DNA of 27,402 nt from Phanerodontia chrysosporium (Eukaryota; Basidiomycota; Agaricomycetes; Polyporales; Phanerochaetaceae): positions 1 to 27,402 of the forward strand of contig MJGA01000115.1 in the NCBI GenBank assembly GCA_001910725.1, written 5' to 3'. Numbering within the stretch: the first letter of the stretch is position 1; the number at the start of each line of letters is the position of its first letter. A program made the translations under genes and the position numbers. The notes under the pieces were generated by a model, which was not told the DNA's origin, ran no database searches, and was given only the letters and a program-made list of their open reading frames with translations. Positions 8,182 to 20,525 of the stretch are shown here, piece by piece.

Positions 8182-8259
8182 TGCTCACTCATTGAATTAA
8201 TCGAGGAAAATAGCCAAAAATGAGGCCAAGAATAGGGCTACGCTATCACATTCATGACA
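8182..8259 (-). repeat. LTR family B, copy 3 fragment
   Basis: The minus strand from 8259 reads TGTCATGAATGTGATAGCG and then a diverged copy of the family B start, including GGCTATTTTCCTCGATTAAT. It stops after about 78 bases, where copy 1 begins. This is an older, truncated LTR start in the same direction as copy 1. Confidence 0.75.
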
Positions 8260-8830
8260 TCTCCTTGATTTGTGACTGTCACAAAAACTGCAAGAAAACC
8301 TGCAGTCATCGATTTATCAACCAGTTTTATTTTTATTTTCTGTAATAGAAAATTGTGCTTACCACACTGTAATAAAGGCAAAACACTACACAATATTCAT
8401 AGTGTTATCAATGGCAGCCATATAATGACATGCTTATGATAATCTAGCGTATTGCTCATTGAAACACAGCACATGTCTACAGCAGTTCCCCACAGTGACA
8501 TGCAGCAGACATGCAACATGTTTGCTGATATGGACATTCACAATGTCCTCACAATGTTCTCTGGTCACAACACCATGAGGACATGGTTTCTGTTTCCCTG
8601 ATATTTGGATTCTGATTTCAGTGGCAAACATCAGACAAATTCTGCAGTGGACAGGGGCTGGGCACAGAGCACAGCACAAAGCATCTAATTCTTCGACTTT
8701 CTGGCCTGAATGGACGTCTCGTAGCATGCTTAAAGTGCAACTTCCAACAAGACTGATCATACTAAACTCTGCATCTAATTAGTGGTGGCAGACATGGAAT
8801 AGCGGGCGGCCCATGCGCAGACCCTTCCCT
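8260..8830. other. AT-rich stretch of unknown origin
   Basis: Base composition shifts sharply to AT compared with the GC-rich surroundings. The longest frame (8434-8760, minus, 108 codons) is Cys- and His-rich (LDALCCALCPAPVHCRICLM, KHVACLLHVTVGNCCRHVL), but its cysteines have no spacing I can assign and there is no supporting context. ACATG/CATGT words recur. No terminal repeats or target duplication are visible. It may be a degraded transposable element fragment. Confidence 0.4.
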
Positions 8831-9413
8831 GTATTTCCTTACAACACCAAGCAGCAACTGGGTAGAAGACAGGGCTGTCCGAGAACACCTGTCATTTTCA
8901 ACCCACCCACTTCAGTAAGATTGTTGAGTTTCTGACTTGCAAGCCCGCTCTGAGCCCAATAACACACGGCCCTTGCCCGTGGCTGCCATTCTGGGCTCGC
9001 TCCAGCGACAGGTTGCCAGACACGGAGGCGTCTGCGGGTGAACCGCAGGGGACACACCAGGCACTGGCGTGGACAATAGGCTTGGGGTGTGGCCCTGGTG
9101 CGCGGACTCTCGGTCGAGAGCAGCGTCCAGGGTTTGGACGTGTGCTCGTCGGCGCAAGCCGTCGAAACGTGGAGCCCTGGGGTCGACGGCGGTTGCGCCA
9201 GCCCGAACAGGCCATCGCACGAGTCGGGCAGAGGCCATGCGCGCGCCACTTTTTGCGGGCCGATGGCTGTGGCGAGGCATTGCGGCGGGTGCTATGGAGA
9301 TCATAGATGCATGAGAGCAGACGGTGACGGGGTGACTGCGGGGCCAGATGCGGAGCATATCTTGTTGTGCAGTGGATGGTATTGATACCGAAGCAAGAAC
9401 AGCAGTAGCGACT
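8831..9413. other. intergenic, no gene seen
   Basis: GC-rich sequence between the repeat block and the 3' end of the p24 gene. The frames on both strands show no recognisable motif or splice continuity. It will contain the p24 3' UTR at its right edge. Confidence 0.5.
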
Positions 9414-10282
9414 CTACACTTTGTATCGTCTGCCAGTCTTTGTGAAGAATGTTTGGAGGACGTAGACCTGCAGGCTGCGCAGGCGTCAGCGGCGAAACAG
9501 ATGTGAGGGCAGAGCACGTACACCGCCATGCCAACGACGCCCAGAACCTCCAGCACGGCGTACCAGAAGAGCTGGCTGCAGAGGATGAGCGAAGGCAGAG
9601 ACGCGAGAGGGGCGAGACGCACTTCATGGTGGACTTGACGATGTCGAACCCGCGGTTCTCTCGTGTGTGGAAGCTGGGACGAGTGAGTGGCGGCGTGCAA
9701 TGAATGCGCAAGGAACGCACTATTTCTGGGTGCGCTTGATGTTGAGGAGCATGCCGTTCAGGCGGAAGATGCTCTCCTCGAGGGCGCTGGTCTGCTCTGA
9801 GATCTGGGTGGTGCGTGCTGGCGGGTCGCGGCGGGGCTCGCTCTCGACCATGATGTCAAAGTCGACGAGCTTCTCGGTGAGAGTGCTCATGTCGTTCTCG
9901 AAGCAGAAGGCGTACTCGCCGGGAGTATTGGCGGTGAGGACATAGTCGCCCTGACGCTCGGCCTTGCCGTCGAGGAGGACCTTGTCGTTGGGGTCGCGGA
10001 CCTCGAAGTCGATGTCAAAGGAGCCGCCGGATTGGACCTGAGAAGAGGTCAGGCGGGGTGGTGCGCTGCGGGAGAGAGGAGACGCACGGCAAAGTAGAAC
10101 TGGACGCAACGTCAGACGGCGCGGCAGACGAGAGAGGGAGGACGTACGCCGAGCTTCTCGCCGGCCTTGTCGACGTCGGCGTAGAAGCAGAGCCGCTCGT
10201 TGGCGGCGATGGCGGTGGTGAGGGCGGTCGCGGCGGCGTACTCGGCGAGGGCAAGGACGGCGGCGGCGGCGGCGAAACGCAT
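9414..10282 (-). CDS. p24 family cargo receptor (emp24/gp25L/TMED)
   Basis: Six-exon model complement(join(9414..9474,9522..9575,9623..9673,9721..10037,10088..10099,10148..10282)), 209 residues, the usual p24 length. It has an N-terminal signal peptide (MRFAAAAAVLALAEYAA), then a GOLD domain starting CFYADVDKAGEKLG and running through FDIDFEVRDPNDKVLLDG and TPGEYAFCFEND. A coiled region follows (EQTSALEESIFRLNGML), then IKRTQKYFHTRENR, a C-terminal membrane segment (LFWYAVLEVLGVVGMAVLQV) and a short cytosolic tail FFTKTGRRYKV with the FF coat-binding signal. p24 proteins select cargo in COPII/COPI vesicles between ER and Golgi. Exon 2 is only 12 nt and encodes FYFA, which completes the family's FY.A-VQSGGSF block. 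The fungal Erp-type subfamily seems closest, but subfamily is not certain. It diverges from the gene at 10446. Confidence 0.93.
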
Positions 10283-10445
10283 GGTTGCTGCTCAACCCGT
10301 GGCGGGGGGCGCTTTGGCGTCTACGCCGCCCCGACGGCCACGTGGCGGACAAACAACGCGCAAACAACGCGCTTCTCGCTCGTCGCCTGTCAAAGCGGTC
10401 GAGGGTATATAAGACCCGCCGCTCGACGCTCGCCCCGCCGTCGCC
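10283..10445. promoter_or_regulatory. shared divergent promoter with TATA box
   Basis: Only 163 bases separate the start codons of the p24 gene (minus) and the unknown gene (plus). A strong GGGTATATAAG lies at about 10403-10413, some 33 bases before the plus-strand ATG. That gene therefore probably has a very short 5' UTR. Confidence 0.6.
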
Positions 10446-11164
10446 ATGTTCTCCTTTCCCGCCACACCCCCGCAGCGCTCGCCCCGCTTCACCCTCGACT
10501 CGCCCTTCTTCCACATCCCCGCCCGCGTCCCCTACGAGTCCCCCACCCCCCGCCGCGACTGCCCCTACCCCGACCTCACCGCTCACCCCTCCTTCCGCAC
10601 CCTCACCGCCGCAGACACCCTCCTCCACCTCGCCGCCTCGCCCGCGCCATCGACCCGATTCAACCTCTATCCATCCGCCAGCACCGGCTCACACCCGCAC
10701 TCCCAGAGCACCCAGAGCACCTTTCCGCCCTCTCCAGGACCCTGCACGCCCAGCCGCAGTATTCTGCCCCTAGAGCGCACCAGGCTCGACGTGCTCGGCC
10801 ATCCGCTCAGCTCTCCCTATGTCTTTTGGGACTCTCCCCGCCACCCTGCATTCGAGGCCGTCTCGTGCTCGCCAATCCTCCATGAGAGCGAGCGCAAAGA
10901 GCAGGAACGCGCCCGCGCAGAGGCACGCTTGCCGGATCCCAAGCGGCGCAAGGCTGGTAAGAGCACTAGCCTAGCTCTCGCGGTCCGCAGAACTAACTAC
11001 CCGCAGAGGACAGGCCCCCGCGCGGTACTCGCGTTCGCAGCCATCGCCGGCTGCTAAACGTCGCCATATCCCATGCCGATTACAAGTTATCGGCTCGATA
11101 CTCCCGTACTGATCTGGACAATGAATTGACTGACGATGTACGTCATCTCTTCTGGTCACTTTGA
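10446..11164 (+). CDS. unknown proline/serine-rich protein
   Basis: Two-exon model join(10446..10956,11007..11164), 222 residues. The intron has GTAAGA, a CTAAC-type branch (AACTAACTACCC) and CAG, and splicing replaces an early stop with a frame ending at 11162-11164. The N-terminus (MFSFPATPPQRSPRFTLDSP) and most of the first 140 residues are Pro/Ser/Thr-rich and probably disordered. A basic stretch near 160-170 (DPKRRKAG) could be a nuclear signal. Exon 2 is Arg-rich, then hydrophobic, ending HLFWSL. No domain is recognised. It is likely a lineage-restricted gene, supported by the TATA box, clean splice signals and GC-rich codon use like its neighbours. Confidence 0.65.
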
Positions 11165-11396
11165 GTAGGCGGCGCCGATTCCGCCGTTTGTTATCACCCC
11201 AAAGGCACTCAAATATCTACCCCTGCTGTCACGGTCGTTGCAAGGCATGTGGTATTGCTGCTCAAGCCGAGAAAAGCGATCGTAACCGCATATATGCACG
11301 CCGCAGTCACGTACTGTCTCTATCTCATTCTCTCTTCTGATTTGTGTCCTTCTACACTGTTTTGCTGACCGCCAATTCCTTGAGCAGACTGACTTT

Positions 11397-13188
11397 ATGA
11401 ATACTGACCGGCACATCAACACGACCGATAGACTGACGGTTGACCCATCGTCATCGCCCATTGCCTCCCTTGAACTGATGTATCCAAGCTCTCCTCCTCA
11501 TGATCACCCCTCCTCGCAAACATCTCTCTCACCACTATCTGAATTGTCCGTCGACGACAAGGCTTCGTCTACGCTGGTCGGAAATCTTTCGACGCCTGCC
11601 AGCGACACCACTACACTAGACAGCGTGACACGCGTCCAGCTCGGAAGAGGAACAGCCACGAACGTAAGCATAGCAAAAAGCAACAAGCCCCACCGTTCCA
11701 GGAGCGACGTGCAACCGGATGAGTCGGTCCCCAGCGCCGAGGTCGTAGACAAAGCCGTTCACCTCGCTCCGTTCCACTTATCCTCCGCGAGCGAACCCCC
11801 ACGCACTCACAGTAGTTCAGCCGCTAGCCAATCCGTGCTGCTGGAGGAGCACAGTCTTGTCCATCGACTACGGCGACGCGTGCAACTCGAGTCTTCAGCA
11901 CCAAGTCGGAGCATTGGCTCGCGCTTGAACTGTGCAGACTGGCTCGGCAGCCCCCCACGAACTCGAGCGCGGACACGGACAAGTGCAGGTCCTTCACGGA
12001 CTGCCCAGTCAGCTACAGAGGGCCCTCCCGCTTCTTCTCGCAAACGCAGGCGGCGACCTGTGACTGTAGCTCACGATCACTCGAGCAGCGATAGCGACGA
12101 CAACTACGAGCTCTCGAGCGAAAACCGAAGAAAGCGCGCAAGACTTGTCGAAGTCCATCGCCAAGACGAGGATCGCTCCTCACCTGCGGCATCGCCTTCG
12201 CGTTGTTCGACGCCACGGATTGAGGAGGCGGCTGGAGAGTGTTCAGAGGACGCTGTTCCGCAGTACGCACAGCGTATTCTGCCGGCGCACGTCCCACGGC
12301 ATCACGCATTCCCTTGCTTCTACAGTCGTTTCCCTGTCCCCGCATACGGCGTCCGTGTCCCCTGTTTTGAGCCAGAACTCAGCATGGAACGTGCGCTTGG
12401 AGGTGCGGTACCAAACGCTCCCCGTAGCCCGCTCGACCTGTATACACCGCGCTGGGTACGCGGCAAGGGTGGTTCAAAGGTGCGCATATATCCAATCGGA
12501 AGGCTTGTCTGACTGGCGTGCCTGCAGGTGGGTCTCTGTCCGATATGCGTCGAGCCTCTTGCGCGAGGTGGCGCCAATCGCAAGGTGTGGCTGAGCACGA
12601 AGTTCAGTGCCTATAAGTGGTATGTGGGTGCTATTGTGTTTCGTGGTGAAGGCTGACGTCTCCATACAGAGTTCTGCAGGTACTCACATTGAGCGATTGC
12701 TGATGATGACACTGCAGCTACCACATGCAGTATGCCCATGGTATGTATAGATTCAGTGCGAGATTGTCGTTTCGCGCTGATTGTGTGCTCTTCGGTGGTT
12801 TTGCGCGCTGACCTTAATGTAGGCATCTCTCCTTCAGGCACGCCTTTCTCCCCACCTGTCGCCTTCAAGCACGCCGCCCGGTCCACGGCGAGCAAGCACG
12901 AAAAGTCCCGGATCCTGCAGGGCCGCTGTCACGCCTGCGGAAAGTGGGTCAACGTCGAGGGCGTGAAGGATGTTGAAGTCAAGGTGCGCTCGGCTCACGT
13001 CGCGCTTCCCCTTCGCTTGACGTGCGATGTCCCGAATGCTCACCTCTGTCGACGTGGCGCAGGTGCCCGAGATCTTCTGGTGGAAACACGCCGCCACTTG
13101 TCACGGCGGCAGCCACGTCGCCGGCGAAGCGGGGCACTATATCGAGGACGACGTCTGGAAGGCTGCCGTGCAACACCTCGACTGCTAG
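11397..13188 (+). CDS. Rua1-type C-terminal domain zinc protein, putative transcription regulator
   Basis: Five-exon model join(11397..12479,12528..12619,12718..12740,12823..12983,13063..13188), 494 residues, all phases consistent. The first 340 residues are Ser/Pro-rich and low complexity with a basic nuclear-signal-like run (SRKRRRRPV) and an acidic/Ser patch. The C-terminal 150 residues fit the fungal domain first named from Ustilago Rua1: LYTPRWVRGKGGSK, then GLCPIC, a YHMQYAHGISPSG block (Cys2/His pair), CHACGKW, and FWWKHAATCH at the end. Rua1 activates the ustilagic acid cluster in Ustilago, but most relatives in other basidiomycetes have no known target, so only a nuclear DNA-binding regulator is inferred. 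Exon 3 is just 23 nt and holds the YHMQYAH zinc ligands. The start is the first ATG of the long frame; an upstream exon cannot be excluded. Confidence 0.88.
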
Positions 13189-14330
13189 ACCCTCCCGAGT
13201 CAATCGCTCGATTTTGCTGGCCGACTCTCTCCGTGCTCTTCCTATGGCTGATCCTTTGCATCGTCTAATATCGGGATAACGTTGATACTCGTCGCTGCTG
13301 ACCCATCCCCCTTCGTTTTGACTCACCTGGCTCGGTCCCATTATCGCTCGCCTGCTATACGCGCACGATCTTCGCCCCTTCTCCGAATATCGCCAAAAGC
13401 GCCGGCCTGGCGCGCTCGATTATCCTTTGAGGTCCGCGCGCTGCTCGCGGGTCGATCTTCCCTTCGCTGCCTATTCTCGCCCTCTCTCGACCGTTCTCGC
13501 TGGCTTCATCGGAATACTGCAATTCTCTCGAACGGATTTACGTTCGCCGCATCCAGGATCGGATCCACGCACTACTTTCGTCGCTGCAATACTGACCTGT
13601 ATCATTAGCCTGCACTCGCTCTTCCTTCCGGTTCTCGCTGCAACCTTTGTCTCCTGCATCATCTGATACATGCCATTGCTGCATGGATTACTGCTTCCCC
13701 TCTCTCCGTCTGTATCGCTTTGCAATACGGGACTGCTGTATCTCTGTTGCTTCGTTCTGTTATCTGCCTCCTCCTGCCGCACTTTCTCTGTCGCATGCGT
13801 CTGTTATCTACTGGCTCTCGGGTATCTGTACGATACATTCCGCTCATGGCTCCACAAACCCGTCATCGTCGCATGTTTTTCGCTCTCGGACTTGGCTGTT
13901 TATCTACACTGTAGCACGTATCTCTCCCTCGGGCGGTTGTAGAACCTGTCGCCGCCGACTGTCATGCATATCATTCTCTACAAAGAGTACCTAACACACC
14001 CATCTGTGTAGCGTAGATGCTAAAGGACTCCTGTATTTCACGTCGATAAATAGTGTAATGTATGTATACAGAATTTGAGGAGAAATGAGGTTGTGAAATG
14101 TGGCGAGACTAGTGTGTGGGCTAAAATTTTGCGCAAGGACGGAGAGACAAATCGATAATGCTAAAGATAACTTGGGGATAGGGCATAAAAAAGGGCGAGG
14201 ATCCGAGGAGTGGCTGTATGCATACATGTATGGCGATGTACATTGGCTAGGATTACAGAAGAGGAGTGTCCGGGAGTAGGATGTCTGAAATATAGAACGG
14301 ACGAGGGCGGCTGCTCGCAGGGTGGCCACT
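13189..14330. other. convergent intergenic region, pyrimidine-rich
   Basis: Lies between the 3' ends of the Rua1-type gene (plus) and the PTC7-like gene (minus). The stretch from about 13300 to 13950 is strongly CT-rich on the plus strand, with several open frames of implausible composition (Cys/Leu/Ser). 14000-14300 is AT-richer. I see no gene, tRNA or structured RNA. It should contain both 3' UTRs. Confidence 0.5.
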
Positions 14331-16368
14331 CTACGGCACAGGGTCGGACGGCGAGACGACAGCGACGAGGACGCAGATGTCTAGAACACATGGGGCACGT
14401 CAGCGTCCCAGCCTCAGAACAGACAACAGGGGGGGCAGGCACGCACCATCGGGCTTCCCGCCGTCGAACCAGCGGCCCTGCTCGCGCGCGCGGCGCGCAA
14501 ACGGGATCTCGTCCTCGGCATACGTAGGCACGGGGCGCGCCGCCGCCGCGGCTGCAGGCGCACGGCGGAGGCCCTTGCGCTCGGAGACGCAGCGTGCGCG
14601 CGAGCAGAGGGCCTCGCTGAGCATGCCGGCGAGCGTGCTGCGGCGGAGGAGCGCATTGGGCGCGGGGGCGGCGCCGTCGGGGGCCATGAAGGAGCGGCGG
14701 AAGCGGACGACCTCGTCGAGAATGTCCTCGTCCCAGAGGTTGTCGCTGAGCCCGTCGGACGCGAGCACGAGGATGTCGTCCGCTTGCACGGGCACGGTGA
14801 AGACGTGCGCATCGCGCGGGCGCGTCGACGAGGCCGGGCCGAGCTGCACGGGCGTGTTGAACTGCGGGGAGCGCGGGGGTATCAGTACCATGCAGGGGTG
14901 CGGAGCACTGGGAAAAACAGATACGCACGTCCCACCACATCTCGTCCGTCCGCCACACGATGGCGTCGTCCCGGATGAGCATCGCCATGCAGTCGCCGAG
15001 GTGCGCGACGCGCAGGACGGCCCCGCGGTCGCTCGTCGGCGTATGTGCGGTCTCGGTGCGGTGTAGCGGCCGTGGGAGCAGTGGCACTGGTATTCGCGGC
15101 TTGGGCGCCTGACTGGGCGAATGATCCAGGATCGCAAGGAGAGCGGTCGAAGAGCCCTCCATGAGGGGCACAGAGTTTGAGGGAGGTTGACTTGGTGATG
15201 TACTGCGCGACGCTGGTTGCGGCGATGGAGAGGGTGAAGCTTGCGGACCCGACCCTGGCTGTGGGAATTCTGCGCTGCCCCGCGCTTTTGGAGGTACCTG
15301 GTCTGCAACGTCGGTTGGTGGGACAACGTGTGCACGCAACGTTTTATCGTATGCCCGCTCGAGGACCATGAGCACGTCGAGGCCATCTGCAAGATCTTCT
15401 AGAGAGTCGTCGAGCTCCTGAGATAGCAGCCCGTGCTCGGAGTCTTCCGCGCTACTAGGCCGGAAAGGTTAACACACGCAGCGCCCCGACGGACAAGCGT
15501 ACACGGACCTGGGATCATAGGCGTCTGGCGGGTGCCTCCCTGAAGCTACTTCTTCACAGCAGTAGTGCATAAGCCGATGGGCAAAGAGGGCACTCGGACT
15601 CGGGCCCTCGCCTCGCGCTGTATTCGGACGACCCTGAGGATGATTGCAATGGAGGTGAGATGACGACGGCGTACCTTTGCCCTTTGCCCGTGCCCACCCA
15701 CCCACGCCGTCGGCGATGCCCATGGCATTTTCCCGGATGAAGTAGGCGTCCTCGCCGACCTGGACGGCGTGGCTGCCATCGTGTGAGGAGCTGGTTGAGG
15801 TGAACGGCTTGTTCATGTGGCCGCCACGGCCCGCTCGCGGGTCTCGCGAGTGTTTTGGGATGCCATAGGCACCGACGTCAAGGTGGTAGCGGGTCCGCTG
15901 GCGCTTCGACGGGTGCGCGGTCTCGGAGCCGCTCTCGAAGGCAGGATTGAGGGAAGCAGAGCCGAAGGAGGTGTACGGGTAGAACAAAGGATAGTGCGAG
16001 GCATTGCTATTCAGTGAGGACTGCGACGAGCCCGACGAAAAGACGAGCGAGTACGGGGGCGGTCCCGAATGCTGAGAATGGCTCTGCGGGGCGTTGGAGT
16101 TGGCGTGCCCTTCGACCTCGCCCTTGACTTCCGCCGCCAGACGGCTCTGGATGGCGTAGCTGCTAGAGCCTGGCCGTGAGCTCGGTGAGGCGGGCGGCGG
16201 GGCGTCGAAGAAAGGGAACGGGAGCGGGCTCTGGGCGGCGGTGTAGAGGGAACGGGAGGAGCACGCCGAGTTGGAGCGGACACGAGCGACGGGTGCGGAT
16301 GTCGGCGTCGACGACGACGCAGCGAGCGGGCGCGGTATAGCAGAGTAGAGTCGCTTGTGCACCTTCAT
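14331..16368 (-). CDS. PTC7-like PP2C protein phosphatase
   Basis: Five-exon model complement(join(14331..14380,14447..14861,14929..15454,15509..15617,15675..16368)), 597 residues. The N-terminus MKVHKRLYSAIPRPLAASSS is basic and hydroxylated, like a mitochondrial presequence, which is why this ATG is preferred to the in-frame one at 16533. About 180 residues of low-complexity Ser/Pro sequence follow. PP2C motifs are in order: VGEDAYF, GIADGVGGWAR (metal Asp), LMHYCCEE, SLEDLADGLDVLMVLERAYD, GSSTALLAIL, RVAHLGDCMAMLIRD, PVQLGP, ILVLASDGLSDNLWD and KPDDICVLVAVV. The last motif is DDIC where DDIS is common. Ptc7 in yeast dephosphorylates mitochondrial proteins, including a coenzyme Q biosynthesis factor. 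Intron 15618-15674 is 57 nt and stop-free in frame, so an unspliced form would add 19 residues. The Pro/Ser-rich insert between AYD and GSST is long for the family. Confidence 0.9.
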
Positions 16369-16863
16369 CGTCGACGACGACGGCGGGAAAAGTGAAAAGT
16401 GCGGCGAGCGGAGGAGGTCTTGTAATAAATGCACCGCGAGAGGGCAATCAAGTGCGGGGAATATGCGGCCCGGATAATCCCGATTGATGTTAGGCGCTCG
16501 CTCATCCCCCGCATGCGACCTGGAGCTCGACACTCGCGCTCAGGGACGGTCACAAGTCCGCCGGCCTTGCCCATATGTGCCTCACACCGTGTGTAACAAA
16601 AGGCCTGTTGCTGTATTTGAGCGGGACAACAGTCCTCGAGACCAACACCGTCTCCCACTTCCCGCGAGACGCATGTCTACCTCGTCTCAAGTCGCAGGCC
16701 GCCCGTCGCAGATGCATTCACCTACCTCTGCAGTCCATTGGCAGTCAGACGCCTCAACCATTTGTCCAGCGATAGCAAACGAATTTGTCCAAGCGGTTGG
16801 TATACTGTACATCACGTCGTTCGCGCCGCCGGTCGCTGCGGCAACCAGGATTCCCTGCGCGAT
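16369..16863. other. intergenic, promoter of the PTC7-like gene
   Basis: 495 bases between the PTC7-like start and the aldehyde dehydrogenase stop, both genes on the minus strand. No gene-like frame. It carries the PTC7-like 5' UTR and promoter and the aldehyde dehydrogenase 3' UTR. No clear TATA box is seen. Confidence 0.5.
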
Positions 16864-19172
<2,309 letters not shown>

Positions 19173-19440
19173 CGTTGTCGTCGTCGTCGTCGGCGGCGAA
19201 CAAGGGGACGATAGCAGGCTATCAAGCACGGTGAGCATGAGCAGCATCCTGCCACCACAGGCGCCCGTCGCCCACGCGAGCATCGGCATGCGGCGATCTC
19301 CGCAAAACTTGCCATGCAGACGCCCGCCGCCGCACAAGCAAACAGGGCGGACGGGCGAGAGTGAAATAATTACACCCAGGACGACCTCGCCGGCGTGCCC
19401 TTGCACTCTACTTTATTCCTGACCGCTCGTCCTGCACAAC
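19173..19440. promoter_or_regulatory. divergent promoter, aldehyde dehydrogenase/GAR1
   Basis: 268 bases shared between two start codons. It contains a run of GTCGTC just before the minus-strand ATG. No TATA box is convincing, as is usual for housekeeping genes such as GAR1. Confidence 0.45.
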
Positions 19441-20219
19441 ATGAGTCGCGGTGGACGAGGCTTTTCTGGTGGTCGTGGTGGTGAGTCCCGCGCTGTCCTC
19501 GCGAGGGGGAGTGATGCTCAGTGTTGCAGGCCGCGGCGGCGGACGGGGCGGATTCCAGCAGAGGGACATGGGCCCCCCTGAGACGGTGCTCGGTGCGCAA
19601 ATACTCGCTTCAAATCGTGACTTGGAAATTAACCGCAGCTGTTGCTAGAAATGGGCTCGTTCATCCACGCCGTCGAGGACGAGATGCTCTGCCAGTCGCT
19701 TATGCCGGACAAGGTCCCGCACTTTAATGCGCCCATCTACCTCCAGAACAAGTCGCAGATCGGCAAGGTCGACGAAATCCTCGGCCCCATTAATGAGGTG
19801 TACTTCTCAGTCAAGATGGGCGAGGGCATGGTCGCGAGCTCCTTCAAGAAGGGCGACAAGGTCTATATCTCGGGCGAGAAGCTTCTCCCCATTGAACGAT
19901 TCCTGCCCAAGCCCAAGGTTGCGGGCGGTGTCACAAGTGCGTAATCCTGCGTCTCATCGGAGAGCCTGTCTGACGGGCATTAACAGAAAAGCCAAGAGGC
20001 GGTCGCGGTGGTGCTGGTGGTCCCCGCGGGAGGGGCGGCCCACCAGGGCGCGGTGGTCGCGGTGGTCCTCGCGGTGGTGGATTTGGAGGAGGACGTGGTG
20101 GAGGATTCGGCGGTCGTGGGGGTGCTGGCGGTTTCCGCGGTGCATCAAGAGGTGCGCCTCGTGGCCGTGGAGGCTTTGGCGGTGGTCGGGGTGGACGGGG
20201 CGGCTTCCGCGGTTCATAG
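19441..20219 (+). CDS. GAR1: H/ACA ribonucleoprotein subunit Gar1
   Basis: Four-exon model join(19441..19480,19530..19592,19649..19936,19987..20219), 207 residues. A short N-terminal Gly/Arg box ([14 protein letters not shown]) precedes the Gar1/Naf1 beta-barrel: [79 protein letters not shown] and [10 protein letters not shown]-terminal RGG tail of about 75 residues follows. Gar1 binds Cbf5 in nucleolar H/ACA snoRNPs and promotes turnover of substrate during rRNA pseudouridylation. The two Gly/Arg boxes flanking the core match the yeast and human layout. The first intron interrupts the N-terminal RGG box, and the last separates core from tail. Confident call. Confidence 0.96.
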
Positions 20220-20525
20220 GTCTTGTTGTACGTCTACACACTTGCTCTCTCTGTTTTATTTCAATATTTCTCGCTGCTTCCGCCTGGAATTGCTGAGCCC
20301 AAACACTGCGATGCCTGTCTTTTCGTCGTGCCATGTCCGCTACCTTGGTCACCCGAAATCCACCCAGCTACGGGAAAAAGAGTCTCGACGACGACGCGTG
20401 ACACTCAGAAGAACGTCCGGCAGAGGGTGTATAGACTCGGCGAACTCGCTGTCATGAAAGTAGTGTAATAATGTACAACATCCAATAGTACTACATAGAT
20501 CGGTCCGTAACTTAAGAGAAAAATG
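20220..20525. other. convergent 3' region between GAR1 and the Mis14-like gene
   Basis: No gene seen. It holds both 3' UTRs. Confidence 0.5.

Noticed and set aside
8839..9249. Minus-strand frame of 136 codons and overlapping frames
   Set aside because: No motif, no splice continuity with the p24 gene, and similar-length frames in all directions, as expected in GC-rich intergenic DNA.
13647..13994. Plus-strand frames rich in Cys, Leu and Ser
   Set aside because: They arise from a CT-rich tract in three overlapping frames with no domain or codon-use support.
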